Assembly: GCA_025738555.1 (NCBI GenBank)
Contig: JAOVFP010000005.1
Coordinates: 2,294,001 to 2,358,000 of the forward strand
Source: Cyathus striatus
Lineage: Eukaryota; Basidiomycota; Agaricomycetes; Agaricales; Nidulariaceae
Length of the DNA stretch: 64,000 nt
Direction: 5' to 3'
Of the stretch, positions 22,348 through 32,989 are shown in pieces (the stretch's first letter is position 1; each line of letters begins with the position of its first letter). The notes under the pieces are model-generated. The model had not been told where the DNA came from. It did not search any database and was given only the letters and a program-made list of their open reading frames with translations. The position numbers and the translations under genes are program-made.

Positions 22348-24416
22348 CACTGCGTGCACGCCTCGATATTTCAATGTGAAATAGCTTTGAAATACCGTGG
22401 AAATATTCTTTATATTACATCATTATTTCACTTTGTAATACTCTTACAATTCACATATGATATTTCTCACATATTTGAAAGTCACAATAACAAAGAAATA
22501 TTGAAACCTGGATCCCCATTTTCTTTGAAATCCTTTATTCAATATTTCAAAGGTTTTTCACCTATGAAATAACAAAGAAATATTTATCTGGGTAGTCACA
22601 ATGAGCTTTGTCTACCATTGTCTCATCTTTGTGACATATGTCACAAGGTTCTTATCTAAGAGATCTTAGCAAGATCTTAGTCACAGTGGCATTGTGACAT
22701 ATGTCATGATCGTCACACTTGTCCCACAGTGTCACACATTTCGCAGTCGTCACAGTCGTCACAGCCGCCACAGCCGCTGCAGTTGTCGCAGTTGTCGCAG
22801 TTGTCACACATGTCACAGTCGTCACAGTTGTCGCAGTTGTCACACTTGTCACACATGTCGCACTGTCGCAGTCATCACAGTCGTCACAGTCATGCTCCGC
22901 ATTTATATTTTTTATTTTCAAACTTACATGTGCAGAAATCATAAATTTTCGAGCTAAGTACACTGTTTCTGCCATGAATATATAGCATTTTAATGTAAAT
23001 ATATATAATTATGGCTCAATAATCTACTTATATACTGTAGAAACCAATCTAAAAGTAACCTGAGTGTATAGATTGAATGGGGTGATGAAAGAAGAAGTGT
23101 TAAGCCATGTTGTCGAAGCATGGAATCTATTAAGTTCTTATTTGCGCATGCTTGCTTTGGCCTTGGGGGACCTCACAGTAGGCCAGATACTAAACCGTAT
23201 AGAACACAACAACCACTGCACGGATCGATACAATATATAGAGCGTTTTTGCACTACTCATCGATGGCTACAACTCTCCGCATTTAGATTTTTTATTTATG
23301 AACCGGAATATGTAAAAGTGGCGATTTTTTTGGTCGAAATATGCCTTAAGGTATTAAATTTAAAATTCTAATCGCGGGCGTTTGTTCTCTTCAATGAGTA
23401 GTACAATTTTGCTCTATAACACAAGTCGATCCGATAATTATGTGTTGAGTTCTATTCAAAATGGTTTTCCCCTGCCAAAATTGCACAGATTATGAAACCA
23501 CCTGAGTTTTCTGTTGTTATATTTATGTATACTTCGAAACAAAACATTTTATATATTGGACTAATCTATACAAACATAATACAAGTTATTTCATGATGGT
23601 AGATTACATGTGGAAGGAGGAATGTCAAAAAATATGTCTGGCTTCAAGTTTCAGGACTGTCACACGGTGTGACTATGTGTCACGGCGCGGCGCCATAACC
23701 GAGGATTGGGCATCCCCAGAGTCACAGTCGTCGCAGTTGTCACACATGTCGCAGTTGTCACAGCTGTCCCACAGTTTCACACATGTCTCAGTTGTCACAC
23801 TTGTCACACTTGTCGCAGCTGTCACAGCTGTCCCACAGTGTCACATATGTCGCAGTCGTCACACTTATCACAACTGTGACAACTGTGACAACTGCGACAA
23901 CTGCGACAACTGCGACAAGTGTGACGACTGCGACGACTGTGACGACTGTGACAACTGCGACATGTGTGACAAGTGTGACAACTGCAACAACTGCAACAAC
24001 TGTGACGACTGTGACGACTGCGACATGTGTGACACTGTGGGACAAGTGTGACGATCGTGACATATGTCACAATGCCACTGTGACTAAGATCTTGCTAAGA
24101 TCTCTTAGATAAGAACCCTGTGACATATGTCACAAAGATGAGACAATGGTAGACAAAGCTCATTGTGACTACCCAAATAAATATTTCTTTATTATTTCAT
24201 AGGTGAAAAACCTTTGAAATATTGAATAAAGGATTTCAAAGAAAATGGGGATCCAGGTTTCAATATTTCTTTGTTATTGTGACTTTCAAATATGTGAGAA
24301 ATATTGTATGTGAATTGTAAGAGTATTACAAAGCGAAATAATGATGTAATATAAAGAATATTTCCACGGTATTTCAAAGCTATTTCACATTGAAATATCG
24401 AGGCGTGCACGCAGTG
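22348..24416. mobile_element. CACTA-like element with about 390-bp inverted ends
   Basis: Inverted terminal arms of about 390 bp start CACTGCGTGCACGCC and are flanked by TAA on both sides (22,345-22,347 and 24,417-24,419). A CACTR terminus with a 3-bp duplication fits EnSpm/CACTA; PIF/Harbinger is the alternative. Inside each arm are arrays of GTCACARYTGTCGCA-type 9-15 bp units (22,690-22,890 and 23,720-24,060). The right array is itself palindromic around 23,868. The interior has no transposase. Long open frames here are only translations of the repeats. Confidence 0.7.
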
Positions 24417-24845
24417 TAACCTAGTAGGCAGCGAGTATCTTCTGGGATACATAGTATTTGGATTTCCAGTTTTTAAATCTAGTAATAACTAGATGGTGTA
24501 TAATTCATACATCGTCAACTGTAATTATATTGAAAATAGTATGGCCTGGACTCAAGCTAGGAATTGTCAAGGAGCTGGGAAGGAGTGCATTGGGCAGGCG
24601 AGAGTTGGTTGGGAGTGAAGAATAGGGTTGGGGAACAAACTGGCATGTAACTTACCAACATGTAAATAACATAGTTATTTACAGTAACTTACTAGTTTGT
24701 TACATCCCCTGAAAAATAGCATGTAAAAAATGTAACAAACCTCGGTCACATGATTAACAAAAATTTGACAACCAGTTGATACAAAATTGTTACTCATCAA
24801 GCCTGGATACTTTGTAGCATTCAATGCATCCTGACACATACAATC

Positions 24846-25219
24846 TGTTAGCGACAGACGAGCAAAATACTCGAAGCCGAACTTAAACACTCGAATGTGA
24901 GAAGAAGAATGAGTCTTATTGCTAATCTGGAATAAACTAGCACAAGAATATCGAACTACTACCTAGAAAGACCGTATTTATAGAAAAGAACCATGAAGTA
25001 ATCGCATGTACATTAACCTACACTACAACGCATGTTACTGTGCTTCTACATTAAGAACTCATGTAATACGTATGGCCGAACTGTGCAACTGTGCCCACAG
25101 TGATGATGAGTAACGTATGTTGATACGCATGTTATCCGCATTGTAGGTCATGTGACTATCACATGACATAGATAAGATATGATTAGATAAAAGATTAGAT
25201 AAGTGACGAAATCCTAACA
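24846..25219 (-). repeat. 3' LTR of Gypsy element B
   Basis: 374 bp. In element orientation it runs TGTTAGGATTTCG ... CTGTCGCTAACA. It contains TATAAATA (complement of 24,975-24,982). Same sequence as 31,326-31,699. Confidence 0.93.
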
Positions 25220-25235
25220 TTACCCCCCCCTTTAA
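25220..25235 (-). promoter_or_regulatory. Polypurine tract of Gypsy element B
   Basis: On the minus strand AAAGGGGGGGGTAA lies immediately before the 3' LTR. This is the position and composition expected for the plus-strand DNA primer site. Confidence 0.85.
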
Positions 25236-25447
25236 GAGTCGTGTCCTCACGACATTTCAATTGATTCCGGGGGTCCTTGAGTTCGAAGGATAGGTCGTTC
25301 TTGAATACGAAGTATGATACGAGGAATGTAATGACCGAGTATAAAAACGGCCATACAGAGAATGAAGATGACAATAACGTAAATCAAAAGAGTGATGTTG
25401 TTGGAAAGCATATTTGAATAATTAGAAAGGTTGTAAAGACCGTTGTT

Positions 25448-28400
25448 TTATACATTTGGACATTCCGGATTCTCCCGATGGAATTTATTTAAAAGACTTT
25501 TTGATCCGGTTAATGACGTAATCGGTTCCCATGTACAATGATCGTAAGAGTAGCCTTTCCATTTAATTTTATAGAGAACCTTCTTCCGATTTATTTTCCA
25601 AGCAAGTATTGCTTCTACTTCGTACTGTTCCTGATCATCTATCACAATAGCAGGTGGTGGTTTTGGTTTCTGTTGTGATTTGTATTGTGCCGGAATGTGT
25701 TTCGTAAGTAATTGTGTGTTATACACAGGATGTTTTCGGTTCCAGGTTTTCGGTAATTGGATTTCGTATGAGGCTAATCCTACTTTTTTTATCACTTTAA
25801 AAGGTCCGTATCGTTTGTCATCTAGTTTTGCAACTGGTCTATCGGATTTAATATTAATCCCTTCTACGTAAACTAGATCTCCAGGTTTATATTCTGGTGA
25901 TTCCTTTCTATTTCTGTCATATCCTCGTTTCATTGCTTCATTGGATAATGTAAGTGCTGCCTTTGCATTTTCCCTAGCTTTGGTGATGGTAGAAATAAAT
26001 TCATCTACTCCAATAGTTCGTGATGTTCCGTTTGGTCTAATTCCTCCGTAGGGATGATGTCCATACATTAAATAAAAAGGAGTATATCCTGTTGCTCTAT
26101 GTACCGTGTCATTATAATTGAATTCAGTAACGGCTATTTTATCTGACCAATCATCTTGGTCGTAGTTTACGTAAATCCTAAGATATTGTTCTATCTCTTG
26201 ATTTACTCTTTCTACTTGTCCGTTTGTTTGTGGTCGGTATGCAGTAGATAAATTCATTTTTACGCCTAATCGTTTTGTGAATTCTTTTGTGAAGTGAGAT
26301 GCAAATTGCGATCCTCGATCACTTATAACACGTTGTGGCATTCGAAATTCTTAAATACTTTTTCTAAATATAATTCTGCTACTCCAGGACTATCGATTTC
26401 CTTATTACATGGAATAAAGGCGGCCATCTTGGTGAATCGATCAACAACTACCATTAAGAAATCGAATCCTTGTGAATATGGCAATGGTCCTACAAAATCG
26501 ATTGATATCGTATGCCAAGGTCCTTCTGGAATACTATTAGGGTTTAATAGTCCTATTGGCTTCGATCGATGTATATTTGTCCTTTGACATGCTTCACATC
26601 CTGATACGTATTTCTTTATATCTGCCATTATCCTGGGCCACCAGTAGTCTCTCGTGATTAATTCCATTGTTTTGTATTCACCATGGTGTCCTGATATGGC
26701 AGAGTCGTGACATAGTTTGATTATACGTTCTCTAAGTTTTGCATTTTTAGGAATATAGATTCGATTTTTCCATGTGATTATGCCTTCCGATGATTCTTCC
26801 CAGTCTTTCGTTTTAAGATTAAGCATTTTAATTACTTCCTTATCTCGATTCTTTCTGGATTTTCGAATTTGTTCCATTATATCTTCATCTTCACCATGAA
26901 CTTCATATGTCTGTCTGAAATGTTCAGGTTTAAGAAGCATAATATCTTCATTGTCATGTTCGCCTTGTTCATGTCCAGCTCTTCGAGATAAAAGGTCTGC
27001 TTTCGTCATTTGATTTCCTGGTTTATGATGCAATGTATAATGGAATTCCGATAGTTCTGTATACCATCTCGCTTGTCGTCGATTCAGTTTTTGGGGTTTT
27101 TTGAAATATTGGAGATTTTTGTGATCTGTCCAAATCTCGAATATTTGTTTAGCTCCCAAAAGGTATTGTCTCCACGTATCTAATGCTCTCATTATTGCAA
27201 GCATTTCTTTATCGTAGATTTCGTAGTTTCGTTCAGTCGGACTTAGTGCGTGTGATAAAAAGGCAATTGGTCTCCATTTCCCGTCAATTTGTTCCTGGGA
27301 TAGAATAGCTCCATTTGCAAAGTCTGATGAATCTGCTTCTACACGATATTTTCCTTCATCATTCGGCATTGCTAATATTGGTGCCGATATGATTTGATCT
27401 TTTAATTCAGAAAACGCTAGTGCCTGAGCAAGTTCCCATTTCCATTCATTTTTTCCGGTTAATTCATGAAGAGGTTTCGCTATTTTTGCAAATCCTTGAA
27501 TGAATCTTCGATAGAAATTAATGAAACCTAAAAATTGTTGAAGTTCACGTTTATTATTGGGAACTGGCCAATCGACTACTGCTTTTACTTTTTCAGAATC
27601 CATTCGTACTGAATTCTTTGAGATAATAAGACCAAGATATTCTACTTCAGCCTTTTCGAAGAAACATTTTTCCGGTTTTAGGTATAATTCGTGTTCTTCT
27701 AATTTTCTAAGAACTCGTTTCACCATTTTTCTATGTTCTTCTAAAGTTTCCGTGAATATGAGAATATCATCCATGTAAACTATGACAGTTCCTTCATTAA
27801 TTTCCATTCTAAAAATATCGTTCATCATGGTTTGGAATGTTGCCGGGGAGTTAGTGAGACCGAAAAACATAACTAAAGGTTCGAATAATCCTCGATTAGT
27901 TCTGAATGCGGCATACTGTTCGTCTCCTTCCTTGATTCGAACATTGTTGTATCCCCATCTAATATCTAATTTGGTGAAATATCGTGCCTTTTTTAGTTTG
28001 TCTACTAATTCTTGAATTAACGGTAAAGGGTATCTATTTTTAATCGTTATTTCATTTAGTTTTCGGTAATCCTGAATCGGTCTTAAAGATCCATCTTTCT
28101 TTTTGATGAAAAAGAATGGTGATGCCCAAGGTGATTTAGAAGGTCTAATGCGTCCTGAATTAAGATTCTCATCAAGGAATTCATCCAATTGTTTTTGTTC
28201 ATCTAGATTCAATGGATAAATTTTACAATCGAATGATGTAGCTCCTGGGAGTAATTCGATTGCATGGTCCCATGGTCTGCGAGGAGGGAGTTTATCAAAC
28301 GATTCTTTTGAAAATACTCTTTCAAATTCGTGGTAATACATTGGAACGGTTTCTTTCCAGTGCTTCTTTGGTTTTTGCTGATTTTGTGCTTCAGCAATTT

Positions 28401-29283
28401 TCGAGGCAGTGGTTTGAAATGCTCTTAACTCTATTTGTTCGAATATATTTACTGCGATAATATGATCGTCCGATTCAAGATTTATCTGTTCGTCTAGATC
28501 AGATTCATCTTCTTCTGGATCCATCGTATTTATTAGCGGAGTACATTCTATCGGACATCGCGTAAATTTGATTGTTCCTTTATTCCAGTCTATTTCTGGA
28601 TTATGTGTTCGAAGCCAATCGTGTCCGATAAACATAGATGCTTTCCCTAGATTAATGACAGCTAATTGTAGTATTTCTACATGTCTTCCATGTCGTACTC
28701 TCAATTCAACATAATCAGTAATCGATCCATCACTATTAAGAGTTCCGTCTGCATTGTAGACCGGAGAAGGTCGTGGATATTTCTTTGTGGTAAGTTGATG
28801 TTCTTCTACAAATCTCCGATTGATACAAGTTCCAGTGCTTCCGCTATCGAGTAATGCTTTTAATCCATATGTCCGTTGAGTATCCAAAGTTGTGACCATT
28901 AGATCAAGATCCATTTGATTTCCGTTTGTTCCTCGGATAAATCTTTTGGGTTTCTTTAATTCTTCTAATGCAGGAATTACATCTTGATCGGAAAGATCGT
29001 TTAATTCCATAATCGTTTTCTGAATTACTTCAGGTCTTCGTTTGGGATGCGTCCAGATACTTAATGTGGCTAAGGCAAGCTCCGATGTTTGGTCTTTTAA
29101 TCTTCGTGCAACCCAATATATGTTTCCAGGTTTTACTTCCTGATTAGGGAAGGCGCGTTTAGTTCTTTCTTTTTGTAACGATACGTATTTCGATTCCAGA
29201 TCTACCGTAGGTACAGTTACATTAGAAGGTACATAAAACGAGGCCGGCGAGTTTGCGCTCACTGCTGGCCTTGGGGAAAACCC
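25448..29283 (-). CDS. pol: pol polyprotein of Gypsy element B
   Basis: Read in the -1 frame relative to gag from the slippery site at 29,283. Domains in order: retropepsin with LLDSGSTGTC (about 28,850), reverse transcriptase with VYMDDILIF (about 27,780), RNase H with VEADSSDFANGAIL, integrase zinc finger (H-H-C-C, with CEACQRTN), and the integrase catalytic core with SIDFVGPL, ISDRGSQF and QTNGQVE. The C-terminal chromodomain has YKIKWKGYSYDHCTWEP (about 25,540). A one-base shift at about 26,340 separates KVFKNF from the continuation MPQRVISDRG; one more T in a T-run would join them. Chromodomains bind methylated histone tails and steer integration. Probably functional apart from that shift, which may be a sequencing error. 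Confidence 0.88.
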
Positions 29284-30517
29284 AATTGAGCAATGAGGAG
29301 AGCGCGTTGTTCTTCTGATAATTTAGTTACATCCGGTAATTCTACTATTCCGCTAGTGGAAGCTACAGGTATAGAAGAGTCCATGTTTACATTACGTTGT
29401 ACATAAGGTCCGCGAGGTTTCTTGGGGCATGTGTTGGACATATGTCCTTTCTCTTTACAATAAAAACATCGACCTTCTTTTTTAAGTTGGTCGAGGTCCA
29501 TACGATTACCACCTTGTGATACCGTAAGGTTTGAGCGATCGGGTGTCCTTTGTTGCGTGTTCGGTGTTTGTTGGGTTCCAGGGTTAGTGTTATTTTGAGG
29601 ACGTCCGGAGTTCTGGTTCTGATTCTGATTCTGAGGTCGTCCAAGGTTTTGTTGGGTACGTCCAAAGTTAGCTTCTCGGCGATTCCTTTCGTATTCTGCG
29701 GCTTTATCAACCCAGCGTCGATAAGTTTGTCGGTGACCTTAAGTCCTCCGACTTCCATTAGTCTTCTGGCTAAAAGTGGGTGCATGCCGCGTCGGTATTT
29801 ATCTACTAAGGCCGTGTTATCGAATCCGGTTAGATTCATCCATTGCATGAAATCGATAGTATAGTCTTCAACTGGTCGATTACCCTGTACTACCTTGTTG
29901 ATTTGTTCGATGGCGTTATTCTGGGTTTCCGTGGAGATAAAGAAAAATTGAAGCCGTTCGACAAACGTGTTCCAATCAGCAAATGGACAACCTGTCTTGA
30001 ATGCATCATGGATAATTGCTGGGGAGTCGTCCGTTGCGGGGATGTTTACTTTCTGTGTGTCCTGTAAGGTGGGTTCTTTTCCATTGTGTAGTAATTTCCA
30101 TTGAGCTCGTTCCTCGTTGAACAGGATCAGATCACCTAGAAATGTATCCGCCCATCTCTGAGCTCGATTGTCTTTTCCTTTCTTTACTTTTGGCAGGGCG
30201 ATTGTAATCTTTTTCCAATCGTTCGTGATATTTTTCTCCTGAAAGTATAACATCATTCGTCTAATCCAATTGTTAACTGTATGAGGGTCTCCCTCATAAT
30301 CTTCTGGAATCTCGACCTTTTCCTTGGGTTCCGGTCGATCCTCTTTAATTCCGTCTCTGATTTCTTTAATGACCCCTTGAGTCATTGCAGAAACGCTTTC
30401 TGTGACTAACTGCTTATTGGCAGGAGTCATGTTCGTCCATCTAGTTACAATCTCATCTTTCATAAAGATCATTACTATGGCTGTGATGAAGCCAAGAATA
30501 ATTTCGCCGGAGATCAT
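29259..30517 (-). CDS. gag: gag of Gypsy element B
   Basis: Starts at ATG 30,517, the first AUG after the predicted transcript start. The N-terminus begins with a hydrophobic segment (IILGFITAIVMIFM) that could be a membrane anchor or signal, unusual for gag. The core matches retrotransposon gag (GMHPLLARRLMEV). Near 29,730 the coding sense jumps to the -1 frame (TYRRWVDKAAEYERNRREA). It then runs through an Asn/Gln-rich linker to a CCHC knuckle with CFYCKEKGHMSNTC and the stop at 29,259. No slippery heptamer lies at the first jump; a missing C in a CC pair would explain it, so it is a mutation or read error. Confidence 0.8.
29277..29283 (-). promoter_or_regulatory. Candidate -1 ribosomal frameshift site GGGTTTT
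   Basis: In the gag frame this reads G GGT TTT, an exact X-XXY-YYZ heptamer. It lies 8 codons before the gag stop, and slipping back one base enters the open pol frame with no stop. Six bases downstream starts a GGCC-ended sequence that can pair with GGCC about 25 nt later (imperfect stem). L-A-type fungal dsRNA viruses use the closely similar GGGUUUA. Confidence 0.75.
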
Positions 30518-31023
30518 TATAGATCGATGTCTGAATCGGGATATGTCGGGGTAGGAAGTTCTCTTCCGTCGTTATCAACGGTGTTGAGAAGGGTTTCGTA
30601 TCCTGAAGGGGAATAAAAATCTCTTTCGAAAGGAGATATGTATCGAGTAGGGGTACTGAATCTTAGAGTGTCGTCGTGTCCTGGTTCGGTGATGATGGTA
30701 AGGGTTCGGTGGATAGGGTGTTCGGGCGGAGTAGGGAGACGGGGTGGTGCAATGTAGTTGGGAATTTGGTGAAGGGAAGGATAGGTGTTAGGATCAAAAT
30801 CCGAGTCGTCGGAGTCCACCGACACGGCTCTCGGAGTTTGAGGACGGGAATAGGGTGTAGGGCGAGATCGGGGTGTGTAAAGAGGAACGGATGAAGATGG
30901 AATGTGATAGGATCGAGATCGGAGGGATCGAAGGGTTTGGGAACGAGTAATTGGTGCCACCGTGATAGATCGAGTAACAGATGCTTTTGAGGATGCTCGG
31001 AAACTAGCGAGACGTCCTAAGTT
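30517..31023 (-). CDS. AUG-less upstream ORF of Gypsy element B
   Basis: An open frame of 169 codons runs from after a TGA (31,026-31,024) to a TAA whose last A is the A of the gag ATG (TAATG at 30,519-30,515). It contains no ATG at all. An ACG at 30,963 sits in good Kozak context (A at -3, G at +4) and is followed by GTG. From there it would encode about 149 residues starting TVAPITRSQTLRS, rich in Pro, Ser, Arg and Tyr and ending acidic. It resembles no family I know, but TRSQ-type starts occur in gag proteins. It could be translated from a non-AUG codon, or be untranslated leader that happens to be open. Confidence 0.45.
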   Translation of the reverse strand, partial: NLGRLASFRASSKASVTRSITVAPITRSQTLRSLRSRSYHIPSSSVPLYTPRSRPTPYSRPQTPRAVSVDSDDSDFDPNTYPSLHQIPNYIAPPRLPTPPEHPIHRTLTIITEPGHDDTLRFSTPTRYISPFERDFYSPSGYETLLNTVDNDGRELPTPTYPDSDIDL

Positions 31024-31325
31024 TCACGTACACTTTCTTGCAGATAGAACCAGCTGGGGCAACACGTGGTAGCCTCCCCAGTCACTGGCGCCGTGCCAAA
31101 CTTAAGGCAGAGGGCCTAAGATGATCGGTAATTCGGACAGTGTCGGGCTCAACGTTACACCAGTCCTCTCGTACTTCCAAGTACAACGATCAAGTCTATC
31201 GAACGGAGTGTACGTCTGGTCCAAGAGGTCCAAGACGGGGAACGAGGTATAAGGAAGAAGTTTTGCCGGGGTTCGGCAGGAGAAAGGAAGTTCGGGGTCG
31301 AGGAATGAGGAGATTCTTGTGCTTT

Positions 31326-31699
31326 TGTTAGCGACAGACGAGCAAAATACTCGAAGCCGAACTTAAACACTCGAATGTGAGAAGAAGAATGAGTCTTATT
31401 GCTAATCTGGAATAAACTAGCACAAGAATATCGAACTACTACCTAGAAAGACCGTATTTATAGAAAAGAACCATGAAGTAATCGCATGTACATTAACCTA
31501 CACTACAACGCATGTTACTGTGCTTCTACATTAAGAACTCATGTAATACGTATGGCCGAACTGTGCAACTGTGCCCACAGTGATGATGAGTAACGTATGT
31601 TGATACGCATGTTATCCGCATTGTAGGTCATGTGACTATCACATGACATAGATAAGATATGATTAGATAAAAGATTAGATAAGTGACGAAATCCTAACA
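31326..31699 (-). repeat. 5' LTR of Gypsy element B, with TATA box
   Basis: 374 bp. On the minus strand TATAAATA (31,462-31,455) predicts transcription starting near 31,425. From there to the gag ATG no ATG occurs on the coding strand. The CAATC duplication follows at 31,700. Confidence 0.92.
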
Positions 31700-31705
31700 C
31701 AATCC

Positions 31706-32408
31706 AACAATGGAAGAACCAATGGACATGCCCACTAAACCTGAGGATCTTTCTTGGCGAGGAAATGGACATAAATTCAATTATTTGCCTGATAACATAA
31801 AGGCACATGTATGTTTACAGTTTGCTATCAAACTATTGTCTATAGTACCCCACTCCATGGCAGATGAGCAAACTGTCTCCATTGTAACAATGTTGAATAC
31901 AGCCTTGAGTTCCCGCATGAAGGTGAACACCATTATGGCAATGGCTCAAATATGTACTCACTATAGGAGGGAGACAAAGGTAAGCTTCACAGTAAAGTGT
32001 AAAGAATGAAGACAACTTACATTAAACATCAGGAGCCACCCAAAAGTAAATCCTTGCCCAATATTAAAGTTCTTTGATGTCAAGCGCATCTTGAGGGAAA
32101 TCGACAATGAAGACAGATGCCACGATGAAGCCCACATGTGAGACAAATCAGAAGATGAGTTTGATGGTGAAGAGAGAGTGTCATGGCTGTCTGGAGAGGC
32201 TACAAGTGTGATTCAGCCAGCAGAGGTATTCGTGATGAATAATGAAGAGGATGAGCTGAACTTGCACTCCAGGGAGGTTGAAGATCTTCTCTTGGACAAG
32301 CCACCAAAAGTAGAGGAGGCTGAGATGGCAGAGTTAGCGGAGAAGGGTGAAACCATGACAGACAATGACATTGAGGAAGACGGTGGATCGTACGGCCTTG
32401 GTGCTTAG
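31706..32408 (+). pseudogene. hAT transposase C-terminal (dimerisation) remnant
   Basis: The frame from 31,710 contains FAIKLLSIVPHSMADEQTVS and TMLNTALSSRMKVNTIMAMAQI, which match the hAT C-terminal dimerisation domain of basidiomycete transposases. An intron of about 53 bp (31,980-32,032) is followed by an acidic tail ending at 32,408, with a TGA at 32,139. The catalytic core is missing, lost before or with the internal deletion of the element; the Gypsy insertion lies just upstream of this segment. Confidence 0.75.
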
Positions 32409-32562
32409 GTGTAACTTGTGATGTGTGACACGTGACATTAGCAATCACATGCTTAAGTAATTTACTATGTAATTTACAATTGTTACATCTCGCCAAAAAA
32501 ATTTAGGTAAGTTACCTGTTTGTTACACTGCCTGAGGTTTGTTCCCCAACCCTAGTGAAGAA

Positions 32563-32989
32563 CCACTTTGGCGTCACATAGTATCACGTGACGTGACTAC
32601 GTGATACGTTCAGAAGAATCATTCAAAATTGCACTGAACATTGGTGAACAATTGCATCGAGCTTCAAATTGCATCGCATTCTTTTGAAAAAGAAAAAAAA
32701 GAAAAAACTAATGAGAGTGTAGTGTCGAGAGCAGAACATCAACCGAAACAAAGATAAAAAGAATGTATGTGTGTGAGAGATAGAGAAAGGAGAAAGCAAT
32801 AAGATAAAAAGAAAGGATATAGATATATAAATAAGGTGGTATGAGGGGCATATGGAGGTAACCAAGGGTATAGAAGGAGGTTCTACCCCAGTGAAGTAAG
32901 CAATCGAACAACGATGAACAAGGTAACCAAACCAGAAAAAAATAATACAATGTATCTGACGAATCCACAAATCCTGATTCCTAAAACCC
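32563..32989. other. Intergenic, 3' flank of the arrestin-like gene
   Basis: A/T-rich with a long A-run near 32,690. No gene seen. It probably holds the 3' UTR of the minus-strand gene that ends at 32,990. Confidence 0.5.

Larger units (their letters stand above)
24846..31699 (-). mobile_element. Gypsy element B (chromovirus), young
   Basis: A full-length 6,854-bp element on the minus strand with 374-bp LTRs that I could not distinguish by eye and perfect CAATC duplications (24,841-24,845 and 31,700-31,704). Coding order in the element is AUG-less ORF, gag, then pol (protease-RT-RNase H-integrase-chromodomain). Identical LTRs mean recent insertion. CpG content is normal. Apparent single-base frameshifts in gag and integrase are the only damage seen. 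Confidence 0.93.
24623..32554. mobile_element. hAT element interrupted by Gypsy element B
   Basis: Ends TAGGGTTGGGGAACAAAC at 24,623 and its complement ending at 32,554 form an 18-bp perfect inverted repeat with the YAGNG start of hAT elements. Perfect 8-bp duplications GTGAAGAA flank it (24,615-24,622 and 32,555-32,562). Removing the Gypsy element and its 5-bp duplication leaves about 1.07 kb. That remainder is a short left end and the transposase C-terminal coding part, so it is an internally deleted copy. Confidence 0.88.

Noticed and set aside
23593..24112. Long open frames on both strands within the CACTA-like element
   Set aside because: They are translations of short tandem repeats (Cys-Asp-Asn, Thr-Val or Ser-Gln periodicity), open on both strands. 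Not genes.
29486..29500. A AAA AAG heptamer in the original gag frame of Gypsy element B as the cause of the internal gag frame change
   Set aside because: The coding sense already switches about 230 nt upstream: TYRRWVDKAAEYERN and the Asn/Gln-rich linker lie in the -1 frame. A slip here would add the wrong linker.
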